Source: Nipponacmea schrenckii (Eukaryota > Mollusca > Gastropoda > Lottiidae). From it: 64,000 nt of DNA. This document shows positions 11,806-23,860 of the stretch, piece after piece. A model generated the notes under the pieces. The model had not been told where the DNA came from. It did not search any database and saw only the letters and a program-made list of their open reading frames with translations. Location: contig JAUJPP010000011.1 of NCBI GenBank assembly GCA_030562195.1, positions 7,440,001-7,504,000 of the forward strand, given 5' to 3'. The stretch's first letter is position 1. The number at the start of each line of letters is the position of its first letter. Position numbers and translations under genes: made by a program.

Positions 11806-12837
11806 TTTTTAATATCTGTTATCTTTAAATCAGATAACATTTTAATTATTTCATGTTTTAGTTTCGAATTTCTTATTTTTTAATTCATTATTCAAAACCA
11901 AGAAAGAAAAAAAGAAAGAAACAACTATATTTTACAAGGATAACAACTTACGTTCACAAAGCCGTCGTGACAAGGGATCCTTTCTACCAGCTGGTCCTTG
12001 GCCAAACCTCTTGGCATTGATCTTTCCCGGATTATCTGTACCCAATTACAGCTTGGTGGAGTGGTACGAAATGATGCTGATGTTGCCACAAATAAGTTCA
12101 GTAGCCGGCTTATCAAGGGCAAATTTGTTCCAAGTTGACCCTCTCAGTATACATTGAGACTTGAAACATGGCTCCAAATGTCTATAGAAGGCACCAGCAA
12201 ATTAGGCTGCCATGTACTCACGTGCATTCACATCCTGTTGTCCGGTGCTAATCACCAAAGCCGTGGTCCTAATGAAATAATATACAGTACGAATGCCTGT
12301 GGACTGATTGATCTTAATGATTGATTCTAGGTATAATCAATAGGTGTACAAACACCAACAGTAACATGATCCCAATTATAACAATCAACCCTTTATCTGT
12401 CTTAAATTTAAATATTAAAGTTAATATTATACCTCAAGGGGGTTTATTCAATACAGAACCTACCCTTGAATTGTTGTTTGATACATTGATATGGCAGGTG
12501 TTGATTTGTGATATAGTGAACATCACAAAAGGATATAATGGAATATACCTGTACTAAAATGGAGGCAATAACTGACGGATTCTTTGAAATCAACCTTATG
12601 ATCTAAAAGCTTAATTTGTCAATAATTGTTGCTAGGTCAGAACTGTGATATACCCACTATAGTGACCATCGCTAGTTTACGACAAGATGATGAGTTCGTA
12701 TACTCTTTAAAAACGACGAACAAGAACTAAAACTTGTGTATTAAAAACAGAAAATTAAAGTATTAACGTTGACATTTACAGTGGAACAACCCTGAAGTAA
12801 TATCAGTGATTACATTCAAAGAGCGTAACAATTCAAA
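11806..12837. other. Intergenic region with an unrecognised GC-richer patch
   Basis: 11925-12290 is less AT-rich than its surroundings and has short open stretches on the minus strand (for example ISTGQQDVNARE and MPRGLAKDQLVERIPCHDGF) interrupted by stops. It may be a decayed coding fragment or transposon piece; I could not place it in a family. The promoter of the next gene should lie within 12560-12837. Confidence 0.35.
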
Positions 12838-15800
12838 ATGGCGGAGGTTGAGGTTTGTGAAAAGGAGGTTCAGACGTCTCGACCGCCAACAGATCGTCAT
12901 TCAGTCCAGACAGCTCCATCAGCCGTGTCGGATTTCTCGTATAAAAGTTCTGATACGATGTCAGAGGGGAAGCTGGATTCGCTCTTTACAAACTCAATGA
13001 AGATCCTAGTTCGAAGAGTCGATGACAAAGATGGCGATTCAAGACGACCTTCAGCGGATATTCCAATTACGCATGCTCGAAGTCAGCAATGTTCGGTTGT
13101 CGGATGTACGGGTATGGTAGGCAACCACTCAGATCTGCCCACACATCTACCAGAAGTTCAATCACATCTTGACAATTATTCTGCTCAATCTGGATATCTT
13201 GATCGTCGTTCCATAGATTATCTTCGACATGTTGATTCTAGGAACAATGGCCGTCGTTCGGGACAACACTCAAGAGCTAATGGTAAATATACCGATCATC
13301 TGAAGAACACAGTTCGACAACCAAAACCAACTCTATCGGGTTATCGTCGGTTGAATTCGGCCAGCACTGATCACTCATCACTCAGATTGGATGGAATCTC
13401 TAAATTACCTCGGGAAACAACACTTCAAGATTTTAACCTCAGTTTCCTAAAACATGGGTCTGACAAAGGAACTTCAGTCGACTCTTGGAGACCATACAGA
13501 CCAATATTGAAACCTCGACCAGCACTTACAAGGAACAAAACGACCATACCCTGTACATCACCAGCTTCCAGGCAATGCGACGCCTGCTCAGTGAGGGATC
13601 TTCAATCATGGTTTATTGTAAGTATTAAGAATTCGACCGATAAAATACTTCAAAGGGCCTTATGCTCGAAAACGTAACTTAAAGATGATTTTAGTTTTCC
13701 AGCCGTTTGAGTGGTCCAAGGCAAGTAACAGTCGGATATTAAAAAAATAAACAAAACACGGGACAACAGATATGCAAACTGGGTAATATGGTTCAGTTAA
13801 AGTATATTAAATTATTTTTATTTTTGTAACAGATGAATCCAGGAAATGCGTCACCAAGAACAGGAAATGATGTCATCAGTCCTACACGAATATCACGAGA
13901 GGTAGGTATTATACGTAAATGGCAGTAGTACGGTTCATAGGAGCAGGTCGCTCCTTACCGCGATATGGTTTTGAAGCAGACGCCATACCTACCAGTTAGT
14001 CAGTACAGTTCAGTGAATAGAATTTTGTGATTGTACTGCCTATTAAAATCACGTTTACTGAAAAAGACCTCTTCGTTTGTCCGAGCACCTTTCTGATTTC
14101 TTATTATTTTTTCATCTTACTTAATCTTTTCTTTGGTTATGTACAAAAGGTGTCACGTTCACCAACTGTACACAAGAGGCAAAGTTTTATGATATAAGAC
14201 TCTTGATTTTATTGTACATGTGATCTGGTGAATTAAAGCCAAGGAAAATTGGTATAGTACTGTAGTATACTGTTATTTAACCTTTAATATTACCCTTGTA
14301 AACTTTACAATGAATTTATTACGTCTATTGTTTGACCCGGAATTGCATAATACATAGCTTACTCATGTGAAGTGGTGTTTTAAATCTTTAATAATTATTG
14401 AACTCTCCTCCAAACTATTCGTCTTACAACTTAAAAATTCAATATTTTCTGAATTATAGTTTGATTTCAGCACTCTTCTCTTAAAAACATGAAAAAGGAC
14501 GGATTCAACAACATTTTTTACAATACTGAAATCCTATTTTAATTTCTTTTTTCTTAGAAATCTCAAGTGTATCTGCTGAATAAACAACCGAAACTAGATT
14601 GTATAGGAGAGAATATGCAAGAGGTTATGTTGCCAATGACAACCGTTCCTAAGAAAGGTTTGATTAAACTAACGTATATGGTTGAAGACATCTCAGATCG
14701 AGAGAATTCATTTAATAAAGGTAAGACACAATGGCGACACAAATAGGGGATACGGGGTGGGTGTTTAGTTGGAGGCGGTTACAAATGGTTTGTATCCCCA
14801 CAGGCTATATATTTTCATGCATGTAAGAATTTAAAAGTTGCTAATAATCGCAGATTTGCTACGGGAGATAAGAATTTGTTATGAAAAAATACTGATTTTG
14901 TGATTATTTTTCTAAGGGAGGTAATATGACATTCATTGCCAAAATAATCGCGTGCATAAGTTCACCGTGACAACTGCATCAACTGGTAACTAAATTTCGG
15001 TCGCGACGGTCGACCGTTTGGATTTGGGCTTTACTTCGGAAAAAACTGGACTGAATTAAAATCAAGGCCACGTATTCTCGAAACGACCTAAGAAACAGTG
15101 TTTGAAGTTAAGACCCTAGGACATCCTAGAAACAATGTTAGAAGTTAAGACCCTAGGACATCCTAGAAACAGTGTTAGATGTTAAGACCCTAGGACATCC
15201 AGAAACAGTGTTAGATGTTAAGACCCTAGGACATCCTAGAAACAGTGTTAGATGTTAAGACCCTAGGACATCCTAGAAACAGTGTTAGATGTTAAGACCC
15301 TAGGACATCCTAGAAACAGTGTTAGATGTTAAGACCCTAGGACATCCTAGAAACAGTGTTAGATGTTAAGACCCTAGGACATCCTAGAAACAGTGTTAGA
15401 TGTTAAGACCCTAGGACATCCTAGAAACAGTGTTAGATGTTAAGACCCTAGGACATCCTAGAAACAGTGTTAGATGTTAAGACCCTAGGACATCCTAGAA
15501 ACAGTGTTAGATGTTAAGACCCTAGGACATCCTAGAAACAGTGTTAGAAGTTAAGACCCTAGGACATCCTAGAAACAGTGTTAGATGTTAAGACCCTAGG
15601 ACATCCTAGAAACAGTGTTAGATGTTAAGACCCTAGGACATCCTAGAAACAGTGTTAGATGTTAAGACCCTAGGACATCCTAGAAACAGTGTTAGATGTT
15701 AAGACCCTAGGACATCCTAGAAACAGTGTTAGATGTTAAGACCCTAGGACATCCTAGAAACAGTGTTAGATGTTAAGCCCTAGGACATCCTAGAAACAGT

Positions 15801-17727
15801 GTTAGAGTTAAGACCCTAGGACATCCTAGAAACAGTGTTAGAAGTTAAGACCCTAGGACATCCTAGAAACAGTGTTAGATGTTAAGACCCTAGGACATCC
15901 TAGAAACAGTGTTAGAAGTTAGGACCCTAGGACATCCTAGAAACAGTGTTAGATGTTAAGACCCTAGGACATCCTAGAAACAGTGTTAGATGTTAAGACC
16001 CTAGCACATCCTAGAAACAGTGTTAGCAGTTAAGACCCTAGGGCATCCCAGAAATAGTGTTAGAAGTTAAGACCCTAGGACATCCTAGAAACAGTGTTAG
16101 ATGTTAAGATCCTAGGACATCCTAGAAACAGTGTTAGATGTTAAGACCCTAGGACAACCTAGAAACAGTTTTAGCAGTTAAGACCATAGGACATCCTAGA
16201 AACAGTGTTAGATGTTAAGACCCTAGGACATCCTAGAAACAGTGTTAGTAGTTAAGACCCTAGGACATCCTAGAAACAGTGTTAGAAGTTAAGACCCTAG
16301 CATTCCAGAAACAGTGTAAACCCTAGGACATCCTAGAAACAGTGTTAGATGTTAAGACCCTAGATCATCCTAGAAACAGTGTTTGATGTTAAGACCCTAG
16401 GACATCCTAGAAACAATGTTAGATGTTAAGACCCTAGGGCATCCTAGAAACAGTGTTAGCAGTTAAGACCCTAGGACATCCTAGAAACAATGTTAGATGT
16501 TAAGACCCTAGGGCATCCTAGAAACATGTTAGATGTTAAGACCCTAGGACATCCTAGAAACAGTGTTAGAAGTTAAGACCCTAGGACATCCTAGAAACAG
16601 TGTTAGATATTAAGACCCTAGGACATCCTAGAAACAATGTTAGATGTTAAGACCCTAGGACATCCTAGAAACAGTGTTAGATGTTAAGACCCTAGGACAT
16701 CCTAGAAACAGTGTTAGATGTTAAAACCCTAGGACATCCTAGAAACAGTGTTAGATGTTAAGACCCTAGGACATCCTAGAAACAGTGTTAGATGTTAAGA
16801 CCCTAGGACATCCTAGAAACATGTTAGATGTTAAGACCCTAGGACATCCTAGAAACATGTTAGATTTAAGACCCTAGGACATCCTAGAAACAGTGTTAGA
16901 AGTTAAGACCCTAGGACATCCTAGAAACAGTGTTAGATGTTAAGACCCTAGGACATCCTAGAAACAATGTTAGATGTTAAGACCCTAGGACATCCTAGAA
17001 ACAGTGTTAGATGTTAAGACCCTAGGACATCCTAGAAACAGTGTTAGATGTTAAGACCCTAGGACATCCTAGAAACAATGTTAGATGTTAAGACCCTAGG
17101 ACATCCTAGAAACAGTGTTAGAAGTTAAGACCCTAGGACATTCTAGAAACAGTGTTAGATGTTAAGACCCTAGGACATCCTACAAACAGTGTTAGATGTT
17201 AAGACCCTAGGACATCCTACAAACAGTGTTAGATGTTAAGACCCTAGGATATTCTAGAAACAGTATTAGAATATCCTAGCGCTAAGATCGTTTCAATAAT
17301 ATGTGGCCAAAACTATAAATATATACTTTGTATATCCCAGGAATATATTATACGGAGTTTACTCTATTACCGTAAAGGTGACAGCAAAACTAACATTTTT
17401 GTGTTCCCATGAACAAGACTCTTCCAATCATTTCTGAATTTAAAATTATCCAATTAAATTGTGAATCTATAACCAATAGAGACTATACGAGAAGGTTTAA
17501 AGACGAGTTTTAATCTAACATGAAAAGTTTACCTATACCTCTCTATTTCAGGTAATGAAAGAAATAAAAGATGGCGGGAACCACTACGACCTTTAATTAA
17601 GAATAAAAGGATATTGGAAGGGATTAAAGAGAGTTATGATATTTTACTAGAAAAAGAAAGATTAGAATCAGAACAAGCACAGAGATTAATCAATCGGGAT
17701 GGACCGTTACATCTCGCTGCTCTCTAA
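12838..17727 (+). CDS. Unrecognised four-exon gene, 395 residues
   Basis: Exons 12838-13617, 13833-13901, 14558-14720 and 17552-17727 have good GT/AG sites and matching phases, summing to 1188 nt. The first exon gives 260 residues starting MAEVEVCEKEVQTSRPPTDR; it is Ser/Arg-rich and looks disordered, with two cysteine pairs (CSVVGC near 84, CDAC near 248). The last exon is charged and helical (KRWREPLRPLIKNKRILEGI, then LLEKERLESEQAQRL) and ends DGPLHLAAL. AATAAA at 17727-17732 overlaps the TAA stop, so the 3' UTR would be only a few bases long. The start is the first ATG of the frame with purines at -3. No family is recognised and no function is assigned. The third intron contains a 2.2 kb array. 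A true gene is likely, given the splice coherence. Confidence 0.75.
15066..17308. mobile_element. Inverted-repeat element hugely expanded by an internal minisatellite
   Basis: The left end GGCCACGTATTCTCGAAACG followed by ACCTAAG is mirrored by the right end, which read backward gives GGCCACATATTATTGAAACG followed by ATCTTAG. Between them lies nothing but the 37-bp array. The arrangement fits a small MITE whose interior became tandemly amplified. It fills most of an intron of the 12838-17727 gene. Confidence 0.7.
15095..17275 (+). repeat. Minisatellite, 37 bp unit, about 58 copies
   Basis: Unit GTTAGATGTTAAGACCCTAG followed by GACATCCTAGAAACAGT. Each unit holds a small inverted repeat, CTAGG-ACAT-CCTAG. 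Central copies are almost identical; edge copies vary (GCAGTTAAG, missing bases), as expected from unequal exchange. No spacers, so not a CRISPR array. Confidence 0.97.
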
Positions 17728-17732
17728 ATAAA
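17727..17732 (+). terminator. Poly(A) signal overlapping a stop codon
   Basis: AATAAA begins on the last base of the TAA stop of the 12838-17727 gene. Cleavage 10-30 bases downstream would leave almost no 3' UTR. Confidence 0.5.
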
Positions 17733-18810
17733 ACAATTATTATTTTCGTTAAATTTGTGTTTATTTTGAAGATTGCTATGAATGGAAAGATTTGCGCTAT
17801 AACAGCCTAAATTCTGCCACCACCCAACTTGTCCATCGATTCCAAATCCAACAAATGACATCATGATTTATCTAAAAGCCGGGCAGGAGGGTCAGTGTCC
17901 CCCGAAAATTTTTTGCCAATCGATAAATTTCATTACTTCAACTAAGGCCATACCATAGACGTATAACAAGTTATTTATAACTCTACCATACTCAAGTGCC
18001 CTTCCGGATATAAAACTTACTCCTGTGAACAATCACGTCTTTTCAGGACTGAAGGCCAGCATCAAACAACCAATCCAAATTTAATGAAACTTTGTGCAGT
18101 CTATTCATATTACTGATCTAGGATTTTAAACTAGGTTATAGGGTTATAAAGATTCTTTCTTATAAAAACACTGGCCAAGAACACCACCTTAAATAAAATT
18201 AAATTAATCAACAGTAACAATCTTTTATAATTAGACTTCAAATTAACAATATATTAAATTAACAATATATTAAATTAACAATATATTAAATTAAGTTTCC
18301 AATATTATTGCATCGGGCGCTCAGAGAAAATTATAAAAATTTGAATAATCACTAAGAGATTCAGCAAAGCAAAAGGCTTTTTCATTGAACCCACAGACAT
18401 TGTAAAACTAATAGAACTATTTTGAGGCTGACATTTCAATTCTCATAAAAAAAAACAGAAATATAAATTTGTATAATGTTTCTATGTATGGAAGATAAGA
18501 TTTCTGTACTATAAACTCAACCTGGATTGTTTTAAACTATGATCAAATGTGCCAAATCCCATGTTTATAATTTCACCTTACAAAGTTATTTCACGATTAA
18601 CTGAAGATAAAGTTGAAACAAAGAGTTGAAAAATAAAAAAAATGTCTATCACTTTTGTATACATTTCTCCTATTTCAGTTTGTTTTGACTTCATTATTAA
18701 AACCTTATTTCCAAAGACAAATCTTAATTCTAACATTGTTTTAGTGATTGACCAATCAGATTACAACAAAACTAAAACAATGACTTTAACCCCACCCTTT
18801 TTTTTTTTGC
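17733..18810. other. Intergenic AT-rich sequence
   Basis: No gene. 18240-18295 holds three to four copies of the 17-bp unit AATTAACAATATATTAA. The 3' UTR of the minus-strand gene ending at 18811 probably occupies the right part. Confidence 0.5.
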
Positions 18811-19875
18811 TTAAATCACATCCTGTAACAATATCACAGACTTCAGCCCTGGGGGGACATCTAAATATTTTATATTGTTAATCACATTACCCCCAGTCTC
18901 TGTCAGGAGGTTTCTTACCCTCAATCTACACAGATGTTTTAAAGATGGTACCACAGAATAAAATTTCAGGGAATGATAATTGTCTTGGACATAATTCTTC
19001 CAAAAATCTGTTGCTTCAAAAAATTGCGAGAAGCCTGGAGTGAAATCAGTTGCAGCCAGACACAATCTGCACTGACTTTCATTCTTTATTGAAGATGGAA
19101 GAAATTGAAGCCAAGTTCGGAGTGTTAAAGGTTGGCCTAGAGCACTGATAACTAATCGGAATATAGTCTCAAATTTGTCACTCTTTTCTGGATCAACAGA
19201 CATCCTACCAATCCTCTCCATTAAAGCCATGTTCACCTCCGCACCTTTATCAATCAGCTTTCTAACACAGGTTTTATTCAACGATTTACACCCAAAATAC
19301 AGAGCTCTTTGTCCATTCCTATTGACATAGTTAATATCCACACCTGTGTCTAATAGTCGATTGAACGTCTGATGTAAGTGGTAATAAACACATTGATTTA
19401 AAGGGGTACAACCCATGCAGTCTTCTGTATTAGGATTAGCTCCCTTGTCTAATAAATATAACACATTAGCTTCATTCTGGTCTATAATACACTTTAATAA
19501 TGGAGTTCGTAACCATTTATTCTTGAGGTTAATATTGACCCCAGCTGAAATTAAAAGATCTGAACACTCAAAAGAGACTGGATTAACAAGACTACTGCTT
19601 AAAGCAGTTTCACAAGAGTTGTCTTCAGCATTAACACACACCACTCTTCTGTCAAGGAGATACTTTAAACATGCTGTTTGTTGGTGTAAAGATACCATAT
19701 GAAGTAATGTTGTCCCTCCATGAAACTTAATCTCTGGAGTTTTACGTAATAGTTTCTTTAATCCAGACAAATTTCCCTTCTTTATTAAGTCTTCTGCTAG
19801 GATTGATAATATCTGGTTGTTTCGCTCACTAACAGTGTATTCTGTTGTAGTTAGTTTCTCGAGCTGTCCTCCCAT
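18811..19875 (-). CDS. Ankyrin repeat and SOCS box protein (ASB family), single exon
   Basis: 354 residues, ATG at 19875, complete without introns. Residues about 50-216 form five or six ankyrin repeats (GGTTLLHMVSLHQQTACLKY; LRTPLLKCIIDQNEANVLYL; GCTPLNQCVYYHLHQTFNRL; GQRALYFGCKSLNKTCVRKL), with the usual DKGANPN and DTGVDIN turns. The last 45 residues form a SOCS box: PSLKHLCRLRVRNLL is a BC box that binds elongins B/C, and LDVPPGLK is a Cul5-type box. Known ASB proteins are substrate receptors of Cullin-5 ubiquitin ligases, with the ankyrin part recruiting the target; the target here is unknown. The absence of introns may reflect an old retroposed copy or ordinary intron loss. The paralogue number cannot be set from sequence reading alone. 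Confidence 0.9.
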   Translation of the reverse strand: MGGQLEKLTTTEYTVSERNNQILSILAEDLIKKGNLSGLKKLLRKTPEIKFHGGTTLLHMVSLHQQTACLKYLLDRRVVCVNAEDNSCETALSSSLVNPVSFECSDLLISAGVNINLKNKWLRTPLLKCIIDQNEANVLYLLDKGANPNTEDCMGCTPLNQCVYYHLHQTFNRLLDTGVDINYVNRNGQRALYFGCKSLNKTCVRKLIDKGAEVNMALMERIGRMSVDPEKSDKFETIFRLVISALGQPLTLRTWLQFLPSSIKNESQCRLCLAATDFTPGFSQFFEATDFWKNYVQDNYHSLKFYSVVPSLKHLCRLRVRNLLTETGGNVINNIKYLDVPPGLKSVILLQDVI

Positions 19876-21290
19876 TATATTGGTACGGTAATAACACTTT
19901 TAATTCTTTACTCAGATAATTTAACAGTCTCCTGGGATATGTATTATCACAGTTCACATATATATACCGGTATATCAAAATACCTGCTGTAATAAATATA
20001 TTATATATTGTTTTAAAGCTCAGTATCCATCATCAAAAAATTCAACTTGTGTAAAGCATGCCCTTACATTCTCTTAATTCTTGTGGGTTAAAATAAACTT
20101 ATAGTCAAAAAACATGTCATGTATCATTATAAGAGCATCCAGTACCTGTGATATAAGCTTACTGTTCACAACTCTAATATATTGTTAAGTCAGTATCATG
20201 TCTATCTAGTCTACAACAGTAAAAATATTTCACGTAGTTTTTCGATAATTTGACCATAAACTACCTTATCCGTGTTTAGACACAGTATATTGAACAGCTC
20301 CAATATTGCTGATTATGAAGACAGTGTTATTTTTGGTTAGATTCTGTCTCTGTAATAATTCTAGTGTTTTTAAAAGACTCTGTTGAATGATCTGGTCTCA
20401 GTGTGAAGTTAATATCTTTCCAGGTGATGAGACAAACATTGTTCCAGTTCAGCATCAAACATTTATCCTATCTCTTCATTTTCTAAAATAACAAACAAAA
20501 ATTTTAAATAAAATTTAGGCAAGGTGCTGTTTGGGCTGTCCAGGCCCCCCTCCATGGGTCAAGGGCTAAGGAATGGTTAGGGGTCTAAGGGGAGAATTGC
20601 CACCCAGTACGAAAATGATGATCAGCATTTCTGATCTAGTTCAATGAGCTCTTCTTATGATATCAAAAAGTGCTTTTTGAAAGGTAAAATGTCAGAAAAG
20701 TAAAGTAGGACTACTGTAAATAAAAATACCATGCTCATAAATGCTGAAAATCTTTGACTAAAGATTTTCTAATCGCGAGTTTGATATTTATGGCACCAAG
20801 AAAAAAAGATAATTTCATTATTGAACTTTAGAAGAAATAAAGAAGGACTTCTCCTATCTACAGCCTTACTAATGCTTTTGACATAGCGAAAGTGAAAGTA
20901 GGCCGACTGGTTATTCAATGAGTGAGAAACGTGTATCAACACCATATTTACTTACTGAGAAGAACGATATCTATTGTTTGTGAATGTTTTGTTTGAAAAC
21001 TCACCGTTGTCGTCTAATTTGGTCTCCTTAAGCCGAATTGAAAAGTTTTAGATTTTTCGACTTCTCCATGTTGCCACAAATATGGAGTTTTTTTTTCAAT
21101 TTTTGTGGCCAATGACCAATTTATATGGCCGGCCAGTGGCTGTGTACAAAGTAAAGAATCTTATTATGAATTACAATGTTATGATAAAAAGCGTAATTTT
21201 TAATAAAATCTAAAATATAATCTCTTCTGGTACTCTATTTTTGAGATTTTGAGATAAATATGGTGCCTATACCAGTCAATGTTTTGTAAA
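19876..21290. other. Intergenic region upstream of the ASB gene
   Basis: No coding signal recognised. The minus-strand promoter should lie just above 19875; a TATATATACCGG stretch near 19960 is only a weak hint. AT-rich, with scattered repeat-like words. Confidence 0.35.
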
Positions 21291-21690
21291 AAGGGCCAAT
21301 TTTTGAACAGTCCACGGTGATGGTGGTGGGGCATAATGTTTGGTGGAATTGGCAGATTCCTAACCACATGGTGCCTTAAGACCTGTGAACATATTAAAAA
21401 TTACAATGTTATGGTATTTTCTTGCCAAACTCAGTGACTGGCCAGTCAGTGTTGAAGACTCTTCACGGCCAATTTTTTTAAAAATGGCATTTTTTTTTAA
21501 CAGTCCAAGGTGATGGTGGTGGGGCATAATGTTTGGTGTAATTGGCAGAATCCTACAAACCTCTTGGTACCTTCAGACCTGTTACATTCCAAAAATTCCA
21601 TCACATGGTATTTTCACGCCAAACTTAGTTACTGACCAGTCTGAGATGAAGATTCTTCATGGCCAATTTTTGAAAACTGGCCAATTTTTT
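21290..21690. repeat. Tandem repeat, about 193 bp unit, two to two and a half copies
   Basis: GATGGTGGTGGGGCATAATG occurs at 21319 and 21512. Surrounding GGCCAATTTTT, CAGTCCA(C/A)GGTGATGG and AAATTACAATGTTATGG words repeat at the same spacing. Divergence is substantial, so the duplication is old. Confidence 0.75.
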
Positions 21691-21871
21691 AACAATCCAC
21701 GCTGATTAGCTAGGTCCATTATTAAAATATAACTAAAACTCTAGGATGGAATTGTTTAGCTCGAATCAATCGTAATACGCCCACACTTATAATGGCAGCC
21801 AATTTGTCTGGAAGGTTGACAAGAGATGTCTGTAAATGAAAGATTTTACTGATTAATAAGAAGATTTCATT

Positions 21872-22008
21872 CCGGGAACAAAAAAATAAACGACTTTCTG
21901 TTTTAGATTTAGAGGGGGTTTATTCGATATTTAACCATGCTTGAATCATATATCGCATAAACCTCCTCTAAATCTAAAACAGAAAGTCGTTTATTATTTT
22001 GTTCCCGG
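21872..22008. mobile_element. Near-perfect 137-bp hairpin element
   Basis: Arms of about 59 bases: CCGGGAACAAAAAAATAAAC on the left is mirrored by GTTTATTATTTTGTTCCCGG on the right. The loop is about 17 bases (TTAACCATGCTTGAATC). Fits a foldback MITE. Confidence 0.8.
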
Positions 22009-22199
22009 ACTCTTTTTTATGGATAATTTAGACATGGGCTATTCGGTTTTTATGACGTTAGGTGCAGTATGACGCACATAACAACAAACTGCACGTGCGC
22101 TATCGAATGAAACATTCATTAACATTAACAAGATTTGTAACTAGTTCGCTGAAATTAATACGCCAAATTGCAAAGACATGATGTCAAATTGCTATTAAA

Positions 22200-22800
22200 C
22201 CCCATGTATTTGGACCAATCAGAACTCAGAATTTTTGTTGTTTGTGGTACAATTGAAGTTAATGCTAGGGTGACACCTACAAAAAGTTTTAAAAATCCAT
22301 AAACCAGCTCTCTATTGTGTCCAAAATAAATGAAACATGTTTTCAAGAAAAAGTGCAATAACTCATACAAAATATTTTCGATTAGTTTTATTTGCAATAG
22401 GGTTTATTCTTGAGTGTTTACAAACCTCTCTATCGTATCCACAAAGAATTTAAGAACAAAGGCAGACGTGTTTTCAAGAACAAGGGCAATAACTCATAGT
22501 AATTAATTTTTGATTGGCTGATTACAAAAACTCATACTTAGTTTCGTCAAAATCCATCAAGAAATCATCAATCTTTCGTGTCAAAAAAGAATTCAAGAAC
22601 AAGGGCAATAACTCATAGTTAATAATTTTCGATTAGTTTGATTTTCAATGGGGTTTATTTTTGAGTGATTAAATACACTCAAACCAAATTTCATTAAAAT
22701 TCACCAACTCTCTATCATGTCCGCAAAGAATTCAAGAACAAAGGCAGACGCGTTTTTAAGATCAAGGGCAATAACTCATATCATACATTTAAATATAATT
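22200..22800 (+). repeat. Dispersed repeat with CAAGGGCAATAACTC motif, several monomers
   Basis: AAGGGCAATAACTCATA occurs near 22485, 22605 and 22770, each with AAGAATT(C/T)AAGAACAA and (T/C)C(T/A)CTATC(G/A)T in the same order, so the block is a row of diverged 120-170 bp monomers. Related pieces lie at 32740-33000, 40360-40560, 41570-41660, 45120-45700, 60290-60480 and 60880-61060. Confidence 0.7.
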
Positions 22801-22839
22801 TCATCGACTATCACCTAATGGTGATGTAGATCTAAGAGA

Positions 22840-23075
22840 CTGGACTGACATGAAAAGAGGGTCTGGTCGTTCGGATGAGACACTTAACCGAGGATCCGTG
22901 CGCTACAGGTTGTGTGCGTGTAAGATCCCTCGACAGTTGTAAATCGCAAAAAAGAGTATAGGCTAATGCCGCTGTTCTGGCAGAATTTCCATTATTGTAC
23001 ACTGCATGGCGCTTGCCGCCTTCTATTAACCCATAAGGTGCAAATGAGTAGGATGTTAAACTCCATGCAGCTTAG
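22840..23075 (+). mobile_element. SINE copy lacking the tRNA-like head
   Basis: GGTCTGGTCGTTCGGATGAG, CGTGCGCTACAGGTTGTGTG, GATCCCTCGACAGTTGTAAA, ACACTGCATGGCGCTTGCCG and CCCATAAGGTGCAAATGAGT match the other SINE copies in order. Confidence 0.75.
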
Positions 23076-23520
23076 CTCTAAAGGATTATAAATAATTTGG
23101 TAATAATTAAGGTCAGAATGGCGCAACGATATGGTAGTAAACAAATCACGTACGATGACAATGACGCCAAATGTTTAAATCCCAATTCTTTTAAATCACA
23201 TGTTTTACAGGAATCGGTGAACTTTCGTTCGTATTTTATTAGTTTCGCTTCGTATTAATTAGCTATTGGCTTTGTACGTAACCATTACAGCAGTTCTAAG
23301 TTTTGGTCTGCACCGTAGAATGTGCAACAAGCCACTATGGGACCGTATAGGCTGGTGGCCGACCCCCCAACCCCGCACAAAAATGACCATTACTCGGCGA
23401 GTTTTGATCCTATCGATAAAATCTTTGCAGGAAATGAAAGCTTATCCATTTCTTTTTTAACCAGAAACTGTTTTCGATTTCTTTCCAAACTTTCGGAAAA
23501 ACGATTTTGAAGTCTTACAA
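23076..23520. other. Intergenic, no feature seen
   Basis: AT-rich sequence with short open frames but no recognisable protein or splice pattern. Confidence 0.3.
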
Positions 23521-23860
23521 ATTAACATTCGCTTCAATCTAACTGATATCAAGGACTAGGTAGTTGTTGGTAGATGACAAGTTAACATTCACTTCAATCT
23601 AACTGATATCAAGGACTAGGTAGTTGTTGGCAGATGACAAGTTAACATTCACTTCAATCTAACTGATATCAAGGACTAGGTAGTTGTTGGTAGATGACAA
23701 GTTAACATTCACTTCAATCTAACTGATATCAAGAACTAGGTAGTTGTTGGCAGATGACAAGTTAACATTCACTTCAATCTAGCTAATATCAAGGACTAGG
23801 TAGTTGTCGATAGATGACAAGTTAACATTCACTTCAATCTAGCTAATATCACAAACTAGA
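23521..23860 (+). repeat. Tandem repeat, exact 60 bp period, about 5.5 copies
   Basis: Unit GTTAACATTCACTTCAATCT, AACTGATATCAAGGACTAGG, TAGTTGTTGGTAGATGACAA. Copies differ at only a few bases. The last copy decays into related GATATC/GGAACTAGGTAG words up to about 23890. Confidence 0.95.

Noticed and set aside
15095..17275. Regular direct repeats that might suggest a CRISPR array
   Set aside because: Units abut without unique spacers, no cas genes, and the context is a eukaryotic intron.
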